From positions 1 to 64,000 of the forward strand of contig CBDCRK010000008.1 in the NCBI GenBank assembly GCA_965220955.1: a DNA stretch of 64,000 nt. Direction: 5' to 3'. The position numbers and the translations under genes were made by a program. Source of the stretch: CBDCRK01 sp965220955. GTDB lineage: Bacteria; Desulfobacterota; Binatia; Bin18; CBDCRK01. This document shows positions 40,577 through 49,641 of this stretch, one piece after another (the first letter of the stretch is position 1; every line of letters begins with the position of its first letter). The notes beneath the pieces are model-generated. The model was not told the origin of the DNA. It did no database searches and saw only the letters and a list, made by a program, of their open reading frames with translations.

Positions 40577-42142
40577 TTACGGCACCCAGTTCGGCTGTCC
40601 GGACAAGGTCGCTGTAGGGGCGGGTTTGAAACCCGCCCCTACCAAGGAAATATCAAAGACCGGTACGCCGATCAGATACAACAGAACGGGCAGGACCAGG
40701 ACACCGATCAGGTTCAGCCCCAGGCCAACCCAAAACATTTGCGGCAGGCTGACCCGCCGACTGGCAAACACAATCGCGTTGGGCGCGGTGGCGGTTGGCA
40801 GCATAAAGGCAAACGAGGCCGCAAAGGTGGCCGGGATCATAAGCAGCAGCGGATCGATGTTCATGCCGGTCGCGGTCGCGGCCAGGATGGGCATCATCAG
40901 GGTGGTAGTGGCCGTATTGCTGGTCACCTCGGTTAGACCGACCAGCAGAGAACATACGGCAAAAATCGCCCCAAACGGAGATAGATCTTGCAGAAAGCCA
41001 AGCTGGGTGCCGACCCACAGGGCTAGACCCGACGCCCCGACCCCTCGGGCCAGGGCTAAGCTGCCGCCGAGCAGGACTAAAATCCCCCACGGCATGCGCT
41101 CAAACACGGTCCGGTCGAGCAGGCAGCGGCCATTGCCCTGCCCGGTCGGAATCACAAACAGGAGGGTTGCCATCAACATTGCCACGGTGGAATCTTTGAT
41201 ATTGTCCGGGACCGGAAACAGCTGGACCCAGCCGGGGATGGTCAGCGGCCCCAGCGGCAAGTCCTCACGGAACATCCACAGCAGCACGGTGAGGGAAAAC
41301 AGGATAAGGACCCGCCGTTCGGGACGGCTCATCGGTCCGAGGGCGTGGAGCTGTTCGGTCAGGAAGCCGCGGTCTGCCTGCCAGCCGCTGGTTGGCACGC
41401 GGAAAACGATATAGACCAGATAGAACCAGGCACACACCAGCATGACCACAGCGGTCGGCAGGCCGAACAGCATCCAGTACAGGAAGCCGATGCTGGGCGC
41501 GGCTGGAAACAGGTTTTCAAAGGCGCCCAGAAACACCGCGTTGGGCGGAGTACCGACCGGGGTACTGACGCCGCCGATCGAGGCACTATAGGCCATGCCA
41601 AGTATCAGAGCCGTACCAAAACCCCGGCCGGTATCATACCCCTGGGCGTTGACATGGCTGAGAATAGCCAGGGCGATCGGCAGCATGACCACGGTTGCAG
41701 CGGTATTCGACATCCACATAGACAACAGAGCGGTGGTGCCGAAGAAGCCCAGGATCAGCAAGCGTGGTGAGCCGCCGATACGCGACAAAATCCACAGCGC
41801 GACCCGCCGGTGCAACCCCCACTGCTCGGTCGCCAGGGCCAGAAAAAACGCGCCAAAAAAGAGAAAAACAATCTGGCCGGCATAGGCGCTGGACACCTCG
41901 CCGGCCGGCAGGATGTCGAGAACGGGAAACAAAAAGAGGGGCACAAAGGCGGTGACGGTCAGGTCGACCGCTTCGCTAACCCACCATACCGCCATCAGAG
42001 CCGCAACGGCCGCGGTCCTCCAGGCGGCCAGGCTCATCCCGTCGGGCGGCGGCAGCAGCAGCAGCACAACACACAGCCCTATCCCGCCCAGCAGGCCCAG
42101 CCGGTGGCGTATTGGACTGGAAGATTCAGCGTCCGGCATCAT
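40577..42142 (-). CDS. SLC13/DASS family sodium:anion symporter with repeat-encoded C-terminus
   Basis: A 521-residue inner-membrane carrier, probably for dicarboxylates or sulfate. Both SNT signatures of the DASS family are present: MSNTAATVVMLPIAL near residue 146 and TSNTATTTLMMPILAAT near 407. Hydrophobic segments number about 12. The last 22 residues (SLVGAGFKPAPTATLSGQPN) do not continue a helix: VGAGFKPAPT is encoded by a perfect copy of the 29-bp palindrome at 40614-40642. The native protein likely ended near VPVFDI. It converges with the CocE-type gene, leaving only 24 bp between stops. Confidence 0.85.
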   Translation of the reverse strand: MMPDAESSSPIRHRLGLLGGIGLCVVLLLLPPPDGMSLAAWRTAAVAALMAVWWVSEAVDLTVTAFVPLFLFPVLDILPAGEVSSAYAGQIVFLFFGAFFLALATEQWGLHRRVALWILSRIGGSPRLLILGFFGTTALLSMWMSNTAATVVMLPIALAILSHVNAQGYDTGRGFGTALILGMAYSASIGGVSTPVGTPPNAVFLGAFENLFPAAPSIGFLYWMLFGLPTAVVMLVCAWFYLVYIVFRVPTSGWQADRGFLTEQLHALGPMSRPERRVLILFSLTVLLWMFREDLPLGPLTIPGWVQLFPVPDNIKDSTVAMLMATLLFVIPTGQGNGRCLLDRTVFERMPWGILVLLGGSLALARGVGASGLALWVGTQLGFLQDLSPFGAIFAVCSLLVGLTEVTSNTATTTLMMPILAATATGMNIDPLLLMIPATFAASFAFMLPTATAPNAIVFASRRVSLPQMFWVGLGLNLIGVLVLPVLLYLIGVPVFDISLVGAGFKPAPTATLSGQPNWVP

Positions 42143-42742
42143 CAGCTTCTCGCATTCGCCTGTATCGAAGGGCAGCCTAGCAGCCCTGCCCCGGCTTGAG
42201 GTCGTCTATGGCTCTCTTGACATTATCGTACAGAAACTGCCGAACGTCTTTGCGTGCCCAGCCGTCGCTGCAATGGTATGGGCGTGCTCTGGACTCAGCA
42301 CCAGAATCGTATCGCCAAACAGCGGATAGTTTTTGTAATTCCATAGCCCCCCACCCATGGTCAAGCCGATCGAATACATCAGCTGTTCAGCACTCCGACT
42401 CTGAAAGTCGCTGATCTGCTGCGGCCCACCGCCGGCAAACAGGGTGATCGCCGAATCATCTTGACCAATAACTGCTCAATGGGATCATCAGGAAGAGTCA
42501 GTGTTTCAGCTGCGGCGGTCGCCATGACGTTCCCTCCGTTGGCGTTGTAGTCTAGGAGCTTGGACCGGGGATTGCAAGGATGAAAAGCCTGCGGGTGATG
42601 AGTCCACTTTTACAAGCTTTACAAAAACGGATATATGGGAGCTGCGCTTGTGCTGAAGGCTGTCTTCGAGAGAGGCCAGCGCTCTGACGGGCGAGCCGGA
42701 ACGGCTGCGCGCCCGTGGAGATATAAGCCAGGAGTGACAACC
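42143..42742. pseudogene. Gene remnant on the minus strand and TonB-receptor upstream region
   Basis: Between 42525 and 42205 the minus strand encodes protein-like text in two frames: MATAAAETLTLPDDPIEQLL, then DSAITLFAGGGPQQISDFQS, GLTMGGGLWNYKNYPLFGDT and ILVLSPEHAHTIAATAG. I do not recognise the family. A frameshift near 42465 breaks it. The rest (42540-42742) is the upstream region of the TonB receptor and ends with a copy of the ATPase gene's leader sequence. Confidence 0.4.
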
Positions 42743-42796
42743 ATGTTGAAACGCTTGCAGATACGCAATTATCGCGTGTCCAACGAATTAAAAGTG
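42717..42796 (+). repeat. Direct repeat copy 1 (ATPase 5' end at the TonB receptor start)
   Basis: GAGATATAAGCCAGGAGTGA, then ATGTTGAAACGCTTGCAGAT and ACGCAATTATCGCGT match, at roughly 80 percent by eye, the segment at 45061-45138 that begins GAGATAAGCCGAGGAGCAAT. Both include a ribosome-binding site, an ATG and 17 codons. Confidence 0.8.
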
Positions 42797-45019
42797 GCGG
42801 CGCTCGTTGCGCTGCTATCGTTCACCGCGCCGTCCGCCACGCCAGCCGCGGAACGGCCGTCCGCAACCGGGAGACAGGCGCACCAGACGCTCGAAGATAT
42901 CACAGTCACCGCCCGCAAGCAGGAGCAGCGCACGTTCGACGTGCCGCTGTCGCTATCCGTGCTGCAGGGCGAGGGGCTCGACCGGCTGCGCGCATCGGGT
43001 AGGGATATCCGTTTTCTAACCAACCGGACGCCCAGCCTGCAGATCGAGTCGGGCTTCGGGCGCACCTCGCCGCGTTTCTATATTCGCGGCCTGGGCAATA
43101 CGGACTTCGACATGAACGCGTCCCAGCCGGTATCGGTGATGCTCGACGGCATTGCGCTAGAGAACCCGTTTCTCAAGGGCATCCCGATCTTTGATGTCGA
43201 ACGTGTCGAGGTCTTGCGCGGGCCGCAGGGCACGCTGTTCGGACGCAATACGCCGGGCGGCATTCTGAAGTTCGAATCGGCCCGCCCGACCTGGGACCCC
43301 GAGGGCTACGGCCGGCTGTCTTACGGGAGCTTTAACAGCGTCAACTTCGAGGGGGCGGTGTCCGGCCCGCTGATTCCGTCCGTACTGGCGGCGCGCGCCT
43401 CGCTGCTGGTGCAACGCCGGGACAACTGGGTGGACAATACCTTCAACAACGAGGACAACGCCTTTGCTGGCTACCGTGAGGTTGCCGGCCGTATACAATT
43501 CTTATGGACGCCGGTGGAGAACTTTTCCGGCCGATTCAAGGTCCAGGTGCGGGACTTCGACGGCGATGCGCGGATGTTCCGGGCGAATGTGGTCAAGACG
43601 GGCCAGTCTGACCTGGGTCCGGGTTTCCGGCGCAACAAGGTCTCCCTGGACGGCAAAAATTCGCAGGACCTGGGCGAACACGGTTTCTCCGCGGAGATGC
43701 ACTACACGCTGGGCGGCTTCCGCCTGATCTCGCTGACCGGCGGGGAATGGCTCGACAGCTTCTCACGCGGCGACGTGGACGGTGGCTTCGGCGCGGTGTG
43801 GAGTCCGCCCAGCGGGCCGGGCCTGATTCCGTTTCCGTCCGAGACGGCCGACGGCGTTTCGGCCCTGCGCCAGTTGACTCAGGAAGTTCGCCTTGAAAGC
43901 ATAGCTTGGCAACGCCTGGACTGGCGGGTCGGCTTCTTCTACTTCCACGAGGACATGGAGGCTGAGGGCTTCAGCTACGACACACTGGCCGGGAGCAAGC
44001 AGAATGGCTACATCCGCCAGCAGCAGCGCACCGAGGCGTGGGCCGTGTTCGCCGCAGCCACCTTGACGCTGACCGAGAACCTGGAGGCGGCCGCAGGGAT
44101 ACGCGTCTCCGAGGACGACAAGCGCTTCAAGGCCGAGCGCTTGCGGTCGCCGATCGGCACCGGTTCGCTGGGCCCGCTGCGCAGAACGGTGCGCGACCTG
44201 GTGCCGAGTTGGGACCTGAGCCTGCGCTACCAGGTGGTGCCCGGTGCTCAGCCCTATGTGCGCGTTGCCAGCAGCTTTCGCGCCCCCAGCGTTCAGGGCC
44301 GGCTGCTGTTCAGCGACGAGGTGACCGTGGCCGACACCGAGGACATCATCTCGGTCGAGACCGGCCTGAAGCTACGCCTATGGCAGCAGCGCCTCCACCT
44401 GGACTTGGCGGCTTATCACTTCTGGATGCACGAGCAGCAACTCACCGCAGCCGGCGGCGGGAACAACACCATTCGGCTGCTGAATGCCGACCGCACGATC
44501 GGAAAGGGCGTCGAGGCCGAGGGGTCCCTGGCCCTGGGCTACGGCCTGCGCCTCACGGCTGGCATGAGTTACAACCACACCCGGCTGGACGACTCGGACC
44601 TGGCTGTCCAGCCGTGCGGCTCGCCCTGCACGGTGCTCGACCCGCCCGGCGAAATTCCCGGCACGGTCTCTATCGACGGCAACCGTTTGCCCCAGGCACC
44701 CCGCTGGATCGCCAATGCTAGCCTGAGCTACACGCGGCTGCTGTCCGGCGGCTCGGCGCTGCTGTTCTCGACCGACTGGGCGTACCGCAGTCGTGTCAAC
44801 TTTTTTCTGTACGAGTCTCGGGAGTACCGCGACAACCACCTGCTCGAGGGTGGCCTGCGCCTGGCCTGGCTGTCAGCCGCGGGTAACCTGGAAGTGGCGG
44901 CCTTTGGCCGCAACATCCTGAACGACGTTTCTCGTACCGGCGGCATTGACTTCAACAATCTGACCGGCCACGTCAACGAGCCGCCGGTATGGGGCATAGA
45001 AACGGCCGTGCGTTTTTGA
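42743..45019 (+). CDS. TonB-dependent outer-membrane receptor with chimeric N-terminus
   Basis: A 758-residue TonB-dependent receptor. It has a TonB-box-like stretch (LEDITVTARKQEQ), a plug domain (FYIRGLGNTDFDMNASQPVS, RVEVLRGPQGTLFGRNTPGG), a 22-strand-type barrel and a C-terminal Phe. It imports a siderophore, cofactor or other large ligand that is not identifiable. The N-terminus is odd: MLKRLQIRNYRVSNELK copies the start of the AAA ATPase at 45085. The hydrophobic export core (VAALVALLSFTAPSATPAAE) follows only after this 17-residue extension. The duplication includes the ribosome-binding region. No transport ATPase or ExbB-like gene is nearby. Confidence 0.88.
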   Translation: MLKRLQIRNYRVSNELKVAALVALLSFTAPSATPAAERPSATGRQAHQTLEDITVTARKQEQRTFDVPLSLSVLQGEGLDRLRASGRDIRFLTNRTPSLQIESGFGRTSPRFYIRGLGNTDFDMNASQPVSVMLDGIALENPFLKGIPIFDVERVEVLRGPQGTLFGRNTPGGILKFESARPTWDPEGYGRLSYGSFNSVNFEGAVSGPLIPSVLAARASLLVQRRDNWVDNTFNNEDNAFAGYREVAGRIQFLWTPVENFSGRFKVQVRDFDGDARMFRANVVKTGQSDLGPGFRRNKVSLDGKNSQDLGEHGFSAEMHYTLGGFRLISLTGGEWLDSFSRGDVDGGFGAVWSPPSGPGLIPFPSETADGVSALRQLTQEVRLESIAWQRLDWRVGFFYFHEDMEAEGFSYDTLAGSKQNGYIRQQQRTEAWAVFAAATLTLTENLEAAAGIRVSEDDKRFKAERLRSPIGTGSLGPLRRTVRDLVPSWDLSLRYQVVPGAQPYVRVASSFRAPSVQGRLLFSDEVTVADTEDIISVETGLKLRLWQQRLHLDLAAYHFWMHEQQLTAAGGGNNTIRLLNADRTIGKGVEAEGSLALGYGLRLTAGMSYNHTRLDDSDLAVQPCGSPCTVLDPPGEIPGTVSIDGNRLPQAPRWIANASLSYTRLLSGGSALLFSTDWAYRSRVNFFLYESREYRDNHLLEGGLRLAWLSAAGNLEVAAFGRNILNDVSRTGGIDFNNLTGHVNEPPVWGIETAVRF

Positions 45020-45084
45020 GTTGGGTCGAGTCCTGCACTTTTGAATCGCTTATCTGTGAAGAGATAAGCCGAGGAGCAATAACG

Positions 45085-46134
45085 ATGTTGGAACGCTTGC
45101 AGATACGGAATTATCGCGTCTTCAACGAGCTAAAAATCGACCAATTGAGTCGCATTAACCTCATTGCTGGAAAGAACAATTCCGGCAAGACCAGCCTGCT
45201 TGAGGCGATCTTTCTGCTTGCCGGGGCAGGAAATCCGCAATTGGCGGTGAATACCAATGTGATTCGCGGAGTTCCGGATGCCGGAGTACCACAACAGGGA
45301 GTAGAGGCCTTCTGGAAACAGCTCTTCTTTGCTCTGGACATGAGCCTGTCCATCAAGATTGTGGGGTATCATCCGTCGCACGGTCAATTGACTCTTAAAA
45401 TCCGATCGGAACGGCCGCCTATTACTGAGCTTCCCCTTGATCGTACTGGCGAAGCTTCGGTGACGAACCTTCCTGACGGACGTTCGCTCACATTTCAATA
45501 CAGCGGTTCGGTAGATAAACAAGTCAAGAGCTATATACGGGTGATGGGACCAGCGTTTAATGTCGAGCAGCCTGTTGCAAATCCCCCGTTTCCTACGACG
45601 ATTCTTTTGTCTCGAACCGAAAAGATACAGGAAGATGCCGTGCGTCTGGGAAGGTTAAGACAACAGAAACAGGGACATCTGCTCTTGGAAGCGCTACGAG
45701 TCATTGAACCAAAACTGCAAAGCATCGAGGACAATTCTGCCAGCGGCACGCCTATGATCTGGGGTGATATTGGGTTGCCCGAACTGATACCCTTGTCGGC
45801 AATGGGCGAAGGCATGACTCGAATCGCCCGGCTGGTTCTGGCCATAGCCTCCTCGCCGGACGGTGTAGTTTTGGTGGACGAGATCGAAAACGGCCTTCAC
45901 CACTCCGTACTACCCAAGATCTGGAAAGTCGTTGACACGGCGGCCAAGCAATTCAATACACAGATATTTGCGACCACACACAGCTTCGAGTGTGTAGAAG
46001 CAGCGCATGAGGCCCTCGATACTGACGGCTTTCGCCTGCATCGGCTTGAAGTCAGTGGTACTGAGAATCGCTGTGTCACCTATGAACCGGAGGCAATCGC
46101 TGCCGCGCTTAAACACGACCTGGAAATTCGTTAA
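45085..46134 (+). CDS. AAA family ATPase (AAA_15/AAA_21, OLD-like), defence candidate
   Basis: A 349-residue SMC-like ATPase: LQIRNYRVFNELKIDQLSRI, Walker A AGKNNSGKTSLLEAIFLLAG, a central insert, signature LSAMGEGMTRIARLVLAIAS, Walker B VVLVDEIENGLHHSVL and the switch His in FATTHSFECVEAA. Such ATPases pair with TOPRIM-type nucleases in OLD/Gabija- and PARIS-like systems. The downstream DUF3226 gene, 2 bp away, is a candidate TOPRIM-like partner. The start at 45085 has GAGGAG upstream; the 5' end is duplicated at the neighbouring TonB receptor gene. ATPase activity is inferred from intact motifs. Confidence 0.85.
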   Translation: MLERLQIRNYRVFNELKIDQLSRINLIAGKNNSGKTSLLEAIFLLAGAGNPQLAVNTNVIRGVPDAGVPQQGVEAFWKQLFFALDMSLSIKIVGYHPSHGQLTLKIRSERPPITELPLDRTGEASVTNLPDGRSLTFQYSGSVDKQVKSYIRVMGPAFNVEQPVANPPFPTTILLSRTEKIQEDAVRLGRLRQQKQGHLLLEALRVIEPKLQSIEDNSASGTPMIWGDIGLPELIPLSAMGEGMTRIARLVLAIASSPDGVVLVDEIENGLHHSVLPKIWKVVDTAAKQFNTQIFATTHSFECVEAAHEALDTDGFRLHRLEVSGTENRCVTYEPEAIAAALKHDLEIR

Positions 46135-46136
46135 GC

Positions 46137-46748
46137 ATGACACAACTAACAGAAATCAAATCGAGCATCCAGCTTCTCGTCGAGGGAAACGACCAGCGCA
46201 ATTTCTTTGAAGCGTTCAGTGACCATCTATCGCTTGATGATGTCCAGATTCAGAATTTTGGCGGCGTGGACGAACTGCGGGACTTCCTGCCTGCGTTTAT
46301 GAACATGTCGGGGTTCCGCGAAGTTCTAAGTCTCGGCATTGTTCGTGATGCGGAGATGTCGGCTGAGGGCGCGTTCCAAAGCGTTCAGTCTTCACTGAGG
46401 AATGCCGGACTGCCCGTGCCGAATCAGGCCGAAAAACGCACTGTCAGCAGCCCGGCGGTGACGGTGCTGATACTGCCCCCGGCAATAACCGCCCGGGTAT
46501 GCTCGAAACCTTGCTTTGCCAGAGCTTTGTAGATACCCCGGAGGAAGCTTTGCATCAATGCCTTTTTCGATTGTGTTGAGGCCATACCAGCAGTGTCCAT
46601 CAACAACCCGGATAAGGCCCGCGCATATACCTACCTGACAACGAAGCCCAATCCACACCATTCCATAGGCATGGCGGCCAAGCAAAGTCACTGGAATCTG
46701 GACCACCCCGTTTTCGACCAGGTTCGACAATTTCTCAGGGCGCTGTAG
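46137..46748 (+). pseudogene. DUF3226 (TOPRIM-like) protein, two homopolymer frameshifts
   Basis: The frame from 46137 gives the DUF3226 start (IQLLVEGNDQRNFFEAFSDH, IQNFGGVDELRDFLPAFM, LSLGIVRDAEMSAEGAFQSV, LRNAGLPVP). At a CCCCC run (about 46476) the homology shifts to GNNRPGMLETLLCQSFVDTP. At a TTTTT run (about 46563) it shifts again to DCVEAIPAVSINNPDKARAY, IGMAAKQSHWNLDHPVFDQV and RQFLRAL, stopping at 46748. Repaired, the protein would be about 203 residues, the usual size. The EGNDxR and RDAE acidic motifs resemble the TOPRIM metal site. Either the system is dead or the two homopolymers are misread. Confidence 0.75.
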
Positions 46749-46783
46749 AGAAAACGCAGCCCGCTGAACACCGGGAGTACAAC

Positions 46784-49459
46784 ATGGCACAAGCGAGGAA
46801 AAACGCCAAGAAAAACATTGAGACCTACACCCACCCCGACAAGGAGCGCGTGAACAACCCGCCGGTCGGCTTGGTGACACCTGATACGGACAAGGACGCC
46901 GGCAAGAAGACCTACGCCTACGACCCGCATCTCGATCCGCAATTGCAATGGGCAGGAAAGGCCGAACACACGTCTTTTGAGGTGCCGACGGTTTCCCTGC
47001 ACGTGCACGAACGTATCGACCCGCGCAGCATTATCGAAACGGTGAGAAAGCAAGGCAGCGAGCCACAGCTCTCGCTGTTCGCCACGCCGAAGGAGAACCC
47101 GCCCATCCGCCAGGCCATCGAGTTCTACAAGCACAAACACAACTGGAGCAACCGGCTCATTGCTGGCGACAGTCTACTGGTCATGAACAGCCTGCTGGAA
47201 AAAGAAGGCATGGCCGGCAAGGTGGAAATGGTCTATATCGACCCGCCCTACGGAATTACGTACAAGTCCAACTTCCAACCCTTCGTCAACAAGCGGGATG
47301 TGACCGACGGTAAGGATGAAGACCTGACCCAAGAACCGGAGACAATCCGCGCCTTCCGCGATACCTGGGAGTTGGGAATCCATTCTTACCTGACTTATCT
47401 ACGGGACCGCTTACTGTTGGCGAGGGAGCTTCTATCAGAAACCGGCTCCCTATTTGTGCAGGTCAATGATGAGAACCTGTCTCTTGTCCAGGTTGTCATA
47501 GCCGAAGTGTTTGGTGCGAAGAACTTTGTGGTAAATATCCCTATCAAGAAAAAGGGCAGTCAAAAGGGCGGTTTGCTCGATCCCGTCAACGACTATCTCA
47601 TTTGGTGTGTCAAAGACAAAACCAGAGTCATGGAGACATACAACCAGCTTTACGAGCCCACTCCGCTCGATAGCGAACTCGTGCAGACGTTTCGCTATGT
47701 CGAAATGCCGGATGGGGAAGAACTTACGCTGATTCAACTCGAAAAACGCGCCGGTAAGCCCGAGCGCCACTACCGCGACGAGCCTCAACGGGTGCTTGCC
47801 GATTTCCCCGGGAGCAAGATTTTCAAATCCGAAAATCTCACCTCGGGCGGCTTCCGAAAAAATCAGAGCGTTAAGTATTCCTACAAAGGGAAAGTGTATG
47901 ATCCTGGCCTAAGTAAGGGAAATTGCTGGAAACATACAGCCACAACGGAAGATGGTTCGCCCTCTGGGCTGGATCGCTTAGCCGCCGCGAATCGATTGTT
48001 TGCAGGCGAAGGTCAGCTTCGGTTTCGCGGCTATTGGGATGATTTCGGTTACAAAGCACTGAGTAACTGGTGGGATGGCCTTGGAGGAGCGAGTAATCCC
48101 ATCTACGTGGTTCAAACAAACACCGAGATTGTCAAGCGCTGCCTTCTGATGACAACGCAGCCCGGCGACCTGGTATTTGATCCCACTTGCGGGAGTGGAA
48201 CGACGGCATATGTGGCCGAACAGTGGGGGCGCAGGTGGATAACCTGTGACAGTTCTCGCGTCTCGTTGCATCTGGCGAAACAGCGACTCATGAGTACAGT
48301 TTTTGACTATTATCAGCTCGGTCATCCGAAGGAAGGTGTGAGCAGTGGTTTCATCTATAAGACTGCACCCCACATCACCTCGACGAGCATTGCCAATGAC
48401 GAGCCGCCAAAGGTCGAGACCCTGTACGACCAGCCGCAGTCGGATAGAAAGAAAGCCCGCGTCACCGGCCCGTTTACCGTCGAGGCGGTTCCCGCGCCTG
48501 TGGTCAAGGCGGTGGACGAGGTTATTGACCCTCACCCCAGCCCTCTCCCAAAGGGAGAGGGAGTAGGAAGGGTGGAGGTCGGAGCCGACGAGTCTGTTGC
48601 GCGGTCGGGCGAGACCTTGCGCCAAGGCGAGTGGCGGGACGAATTGCTCAAGACCGGCATTCGCGGCAAAACCGGGCAGCGTATTTCCTTTGTCCGGCTG
48701 GAATCCTTGCCCGGCACACGCTGGCTACACGCCGAGGGAGAGACCCGCCCTGACGCTGCCGGGGCGGAAGGTGTTCACGAAGAAGGAACCGCCCAGAACC
48801 CGGAGCGTGTAGTGGTATCCTTCGGCCCTGACTACGCGCCGCTGGAACAGCGTCAGGTAGAGCACGCCTGGGAAGAGGCTCGCACCTTGGACCTAAAGCC
48901 GAAGCTGTTGGTCTTTGCCGCGTTTCAGTTCGACCCGGAAGCCGCCAAGGACATTGACGAATTGAAGCCCGCACTGACCGGGATGCAATTTCTCAAGGTG
49001 CAGATGAATGCCGACCTGCTGACCGACGACCTGAAAAAGAAACGCGCCAGCAACGAGAGCTTTTGGCTCATCGGCCAGCCGGACGTGGAGCTTGAGAAGA
49101 TCACCGAGGGCGATGACCGGGGCAAGTTTCGCGTTTCAGTACTCGGCTTCGACTACTACAACACCAAGACCGGCGGGGTAGAGTCCGGCGGTGCAGACAA
49201 AATAGCCATGTGGCTGCTGGACCCGGACTACGATGGGCGCAGCCTGTTCCCCCGCCAAGTCTTCTTCCCCATGGCCGATGCCAAGGACGGCTGGGCCAAG
49301 CTCGCCCGTAACCTCAAGGCCGAGATTGACGAAGACCTGATTGAAGCCTATCGTGGCACGGTCTCATTACCCTTCGAGTCTGGCGAGCACCGCCGCATCG
49401 CGGTCAAGATCATCGACGACCGGGGCATCGAGAGTCTGAAAATTGTGGAGATCGAGTGA
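46784..49459 (+). CDS. Type III-like site-specific adenine DNA methyltransferase (Mod)
   Basis: An 891-residue methyltransferase of the beta group: motif IV VYIDPPYGITYKSNF (residues 145-160) precedes motif I LVFDPTCGSGTTAYVAEQWG (about 463-482). The N-terminal LDPQLQWAGKAEHTSFEVPT is shared with the truncated mod at 25840. The C-terminal third includes EAARTLDLKPKLLVFAAFQF-type sequence used for target recognition or subunit contact. Residues about 580-600 (HPSPLPKGEGVGRVE) are translated CCCTCTCCC-type repeat inserted in frame. No restriction subunit follows in the window, so it may be solitary or have lost its partner. It lies 35 bp after the DUF3226 remnant. Confidence 0.88.
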   Translation: MAQARKNAKKNIETYTHPDKERVNNPPVGLVTPDTDKDAGKKTYAYDPHLDPQLQWAGKAEHTSFEVPTVSLHVHERIDPRSIIETVRKQGSEPQLSLFATPKENPPIRQAIEFYKHKHNWSNRLIAGDSLLVMNSLLEKEGMAGKVEMVYIDPPYGITYKSNFQPFVNKRDVTDGKDEDLTQEPETIRAFRDTWELGIHSYLTYLRDRLLLARELLSETGSLFVQVNDENLSLVQVVIAEVFGAKNFVVNIPIKKKGSQKGGLLDPVNDYLIWCVKDKTRVMETYNQLYEPTPLDSELVQTFRYVEMPDGEELTLIQLEKRAGKPERHYRDEPQRVLADFPGSKIFKSENLTSGGFRKNQSVKYSYKGKVYDPGLSKGNCWKHTATTEDGSPSGLDRLAAANRLFAGEGQLRFRGYWDDFGYKALSNWWDGLGGASNPIYVVQTNTEIVKRCLLMTTQPGDLVFDPTCGSGTTAYVAEQWGRRWITCDSSRVSLHLAKQRLMSTVFDYYQLGHPKEGVSSGFIYKTAPHITSTSIANDEPPKVETLYDQPQSDRKKARVTGPFTVEAVPAPVVKAVDEVIDPHPSPLPKGEGVGRVEVGADESVARSGETLRQGEWRDELLKTGIRGKTGQRISFVRLESLPGTRWLHAEGETRPDAAGAEGVHEEGTAQNPERVVVSFGPDYAPLEQRQVEHAWEEARTLDLKPKLLVFAAFQFDPEAAKDIDELKPALTGMQFLKVQMNADLLTDDLKKKRASNESFWLIGQPDVELEKITEGDDRGKFRVSVLGFDYYNTKTGGVESGGADKIAMWLLDPDYDGRSLFPRQVFFPMADAKDGWAKLARNLKAEIDEDLIEAYRGTVSLPFESGEHRRIAVKIIDDRGIESLKIVEIE

Positions 49460-49641
49460 TGGCGAGACCACGTAATAGAAGAATGGCACACATCCTTGAA
49501 AGCCGTGAGCTAGACGTGACCGGCCTGAGCAGGGACGAGTTGATAGCAAGATCCACGCGGAATACAAGGAAATTGGCCGCGGGGTTGGGGCCGCCTTGGC
49601 ATCATTGCTGTGCTCCATACCTGGGGGTAGACGTTGACTGA
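49459..49641 (+). CDS. Short protein coupled to the methyltransferase, possibly truncated
   Basis: The stop of the methyltransferase overlaps this ATG as TGATG. The 60-residue product begins ARPRNRRMAHILESRELDVT and GLSRDELIARSTRNTRKLAA, helical and basic. It ends in an unconvincing tail (PPWHHCCAPYLGVD), so the gene may be cut short. No family is recognised. Confidence 0.4.
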   Translation: MARPRNRRMAHILESRELDVTGLSRDELIARSTRNTRKLAAGLGPPWHHCCAPYLGVDVD

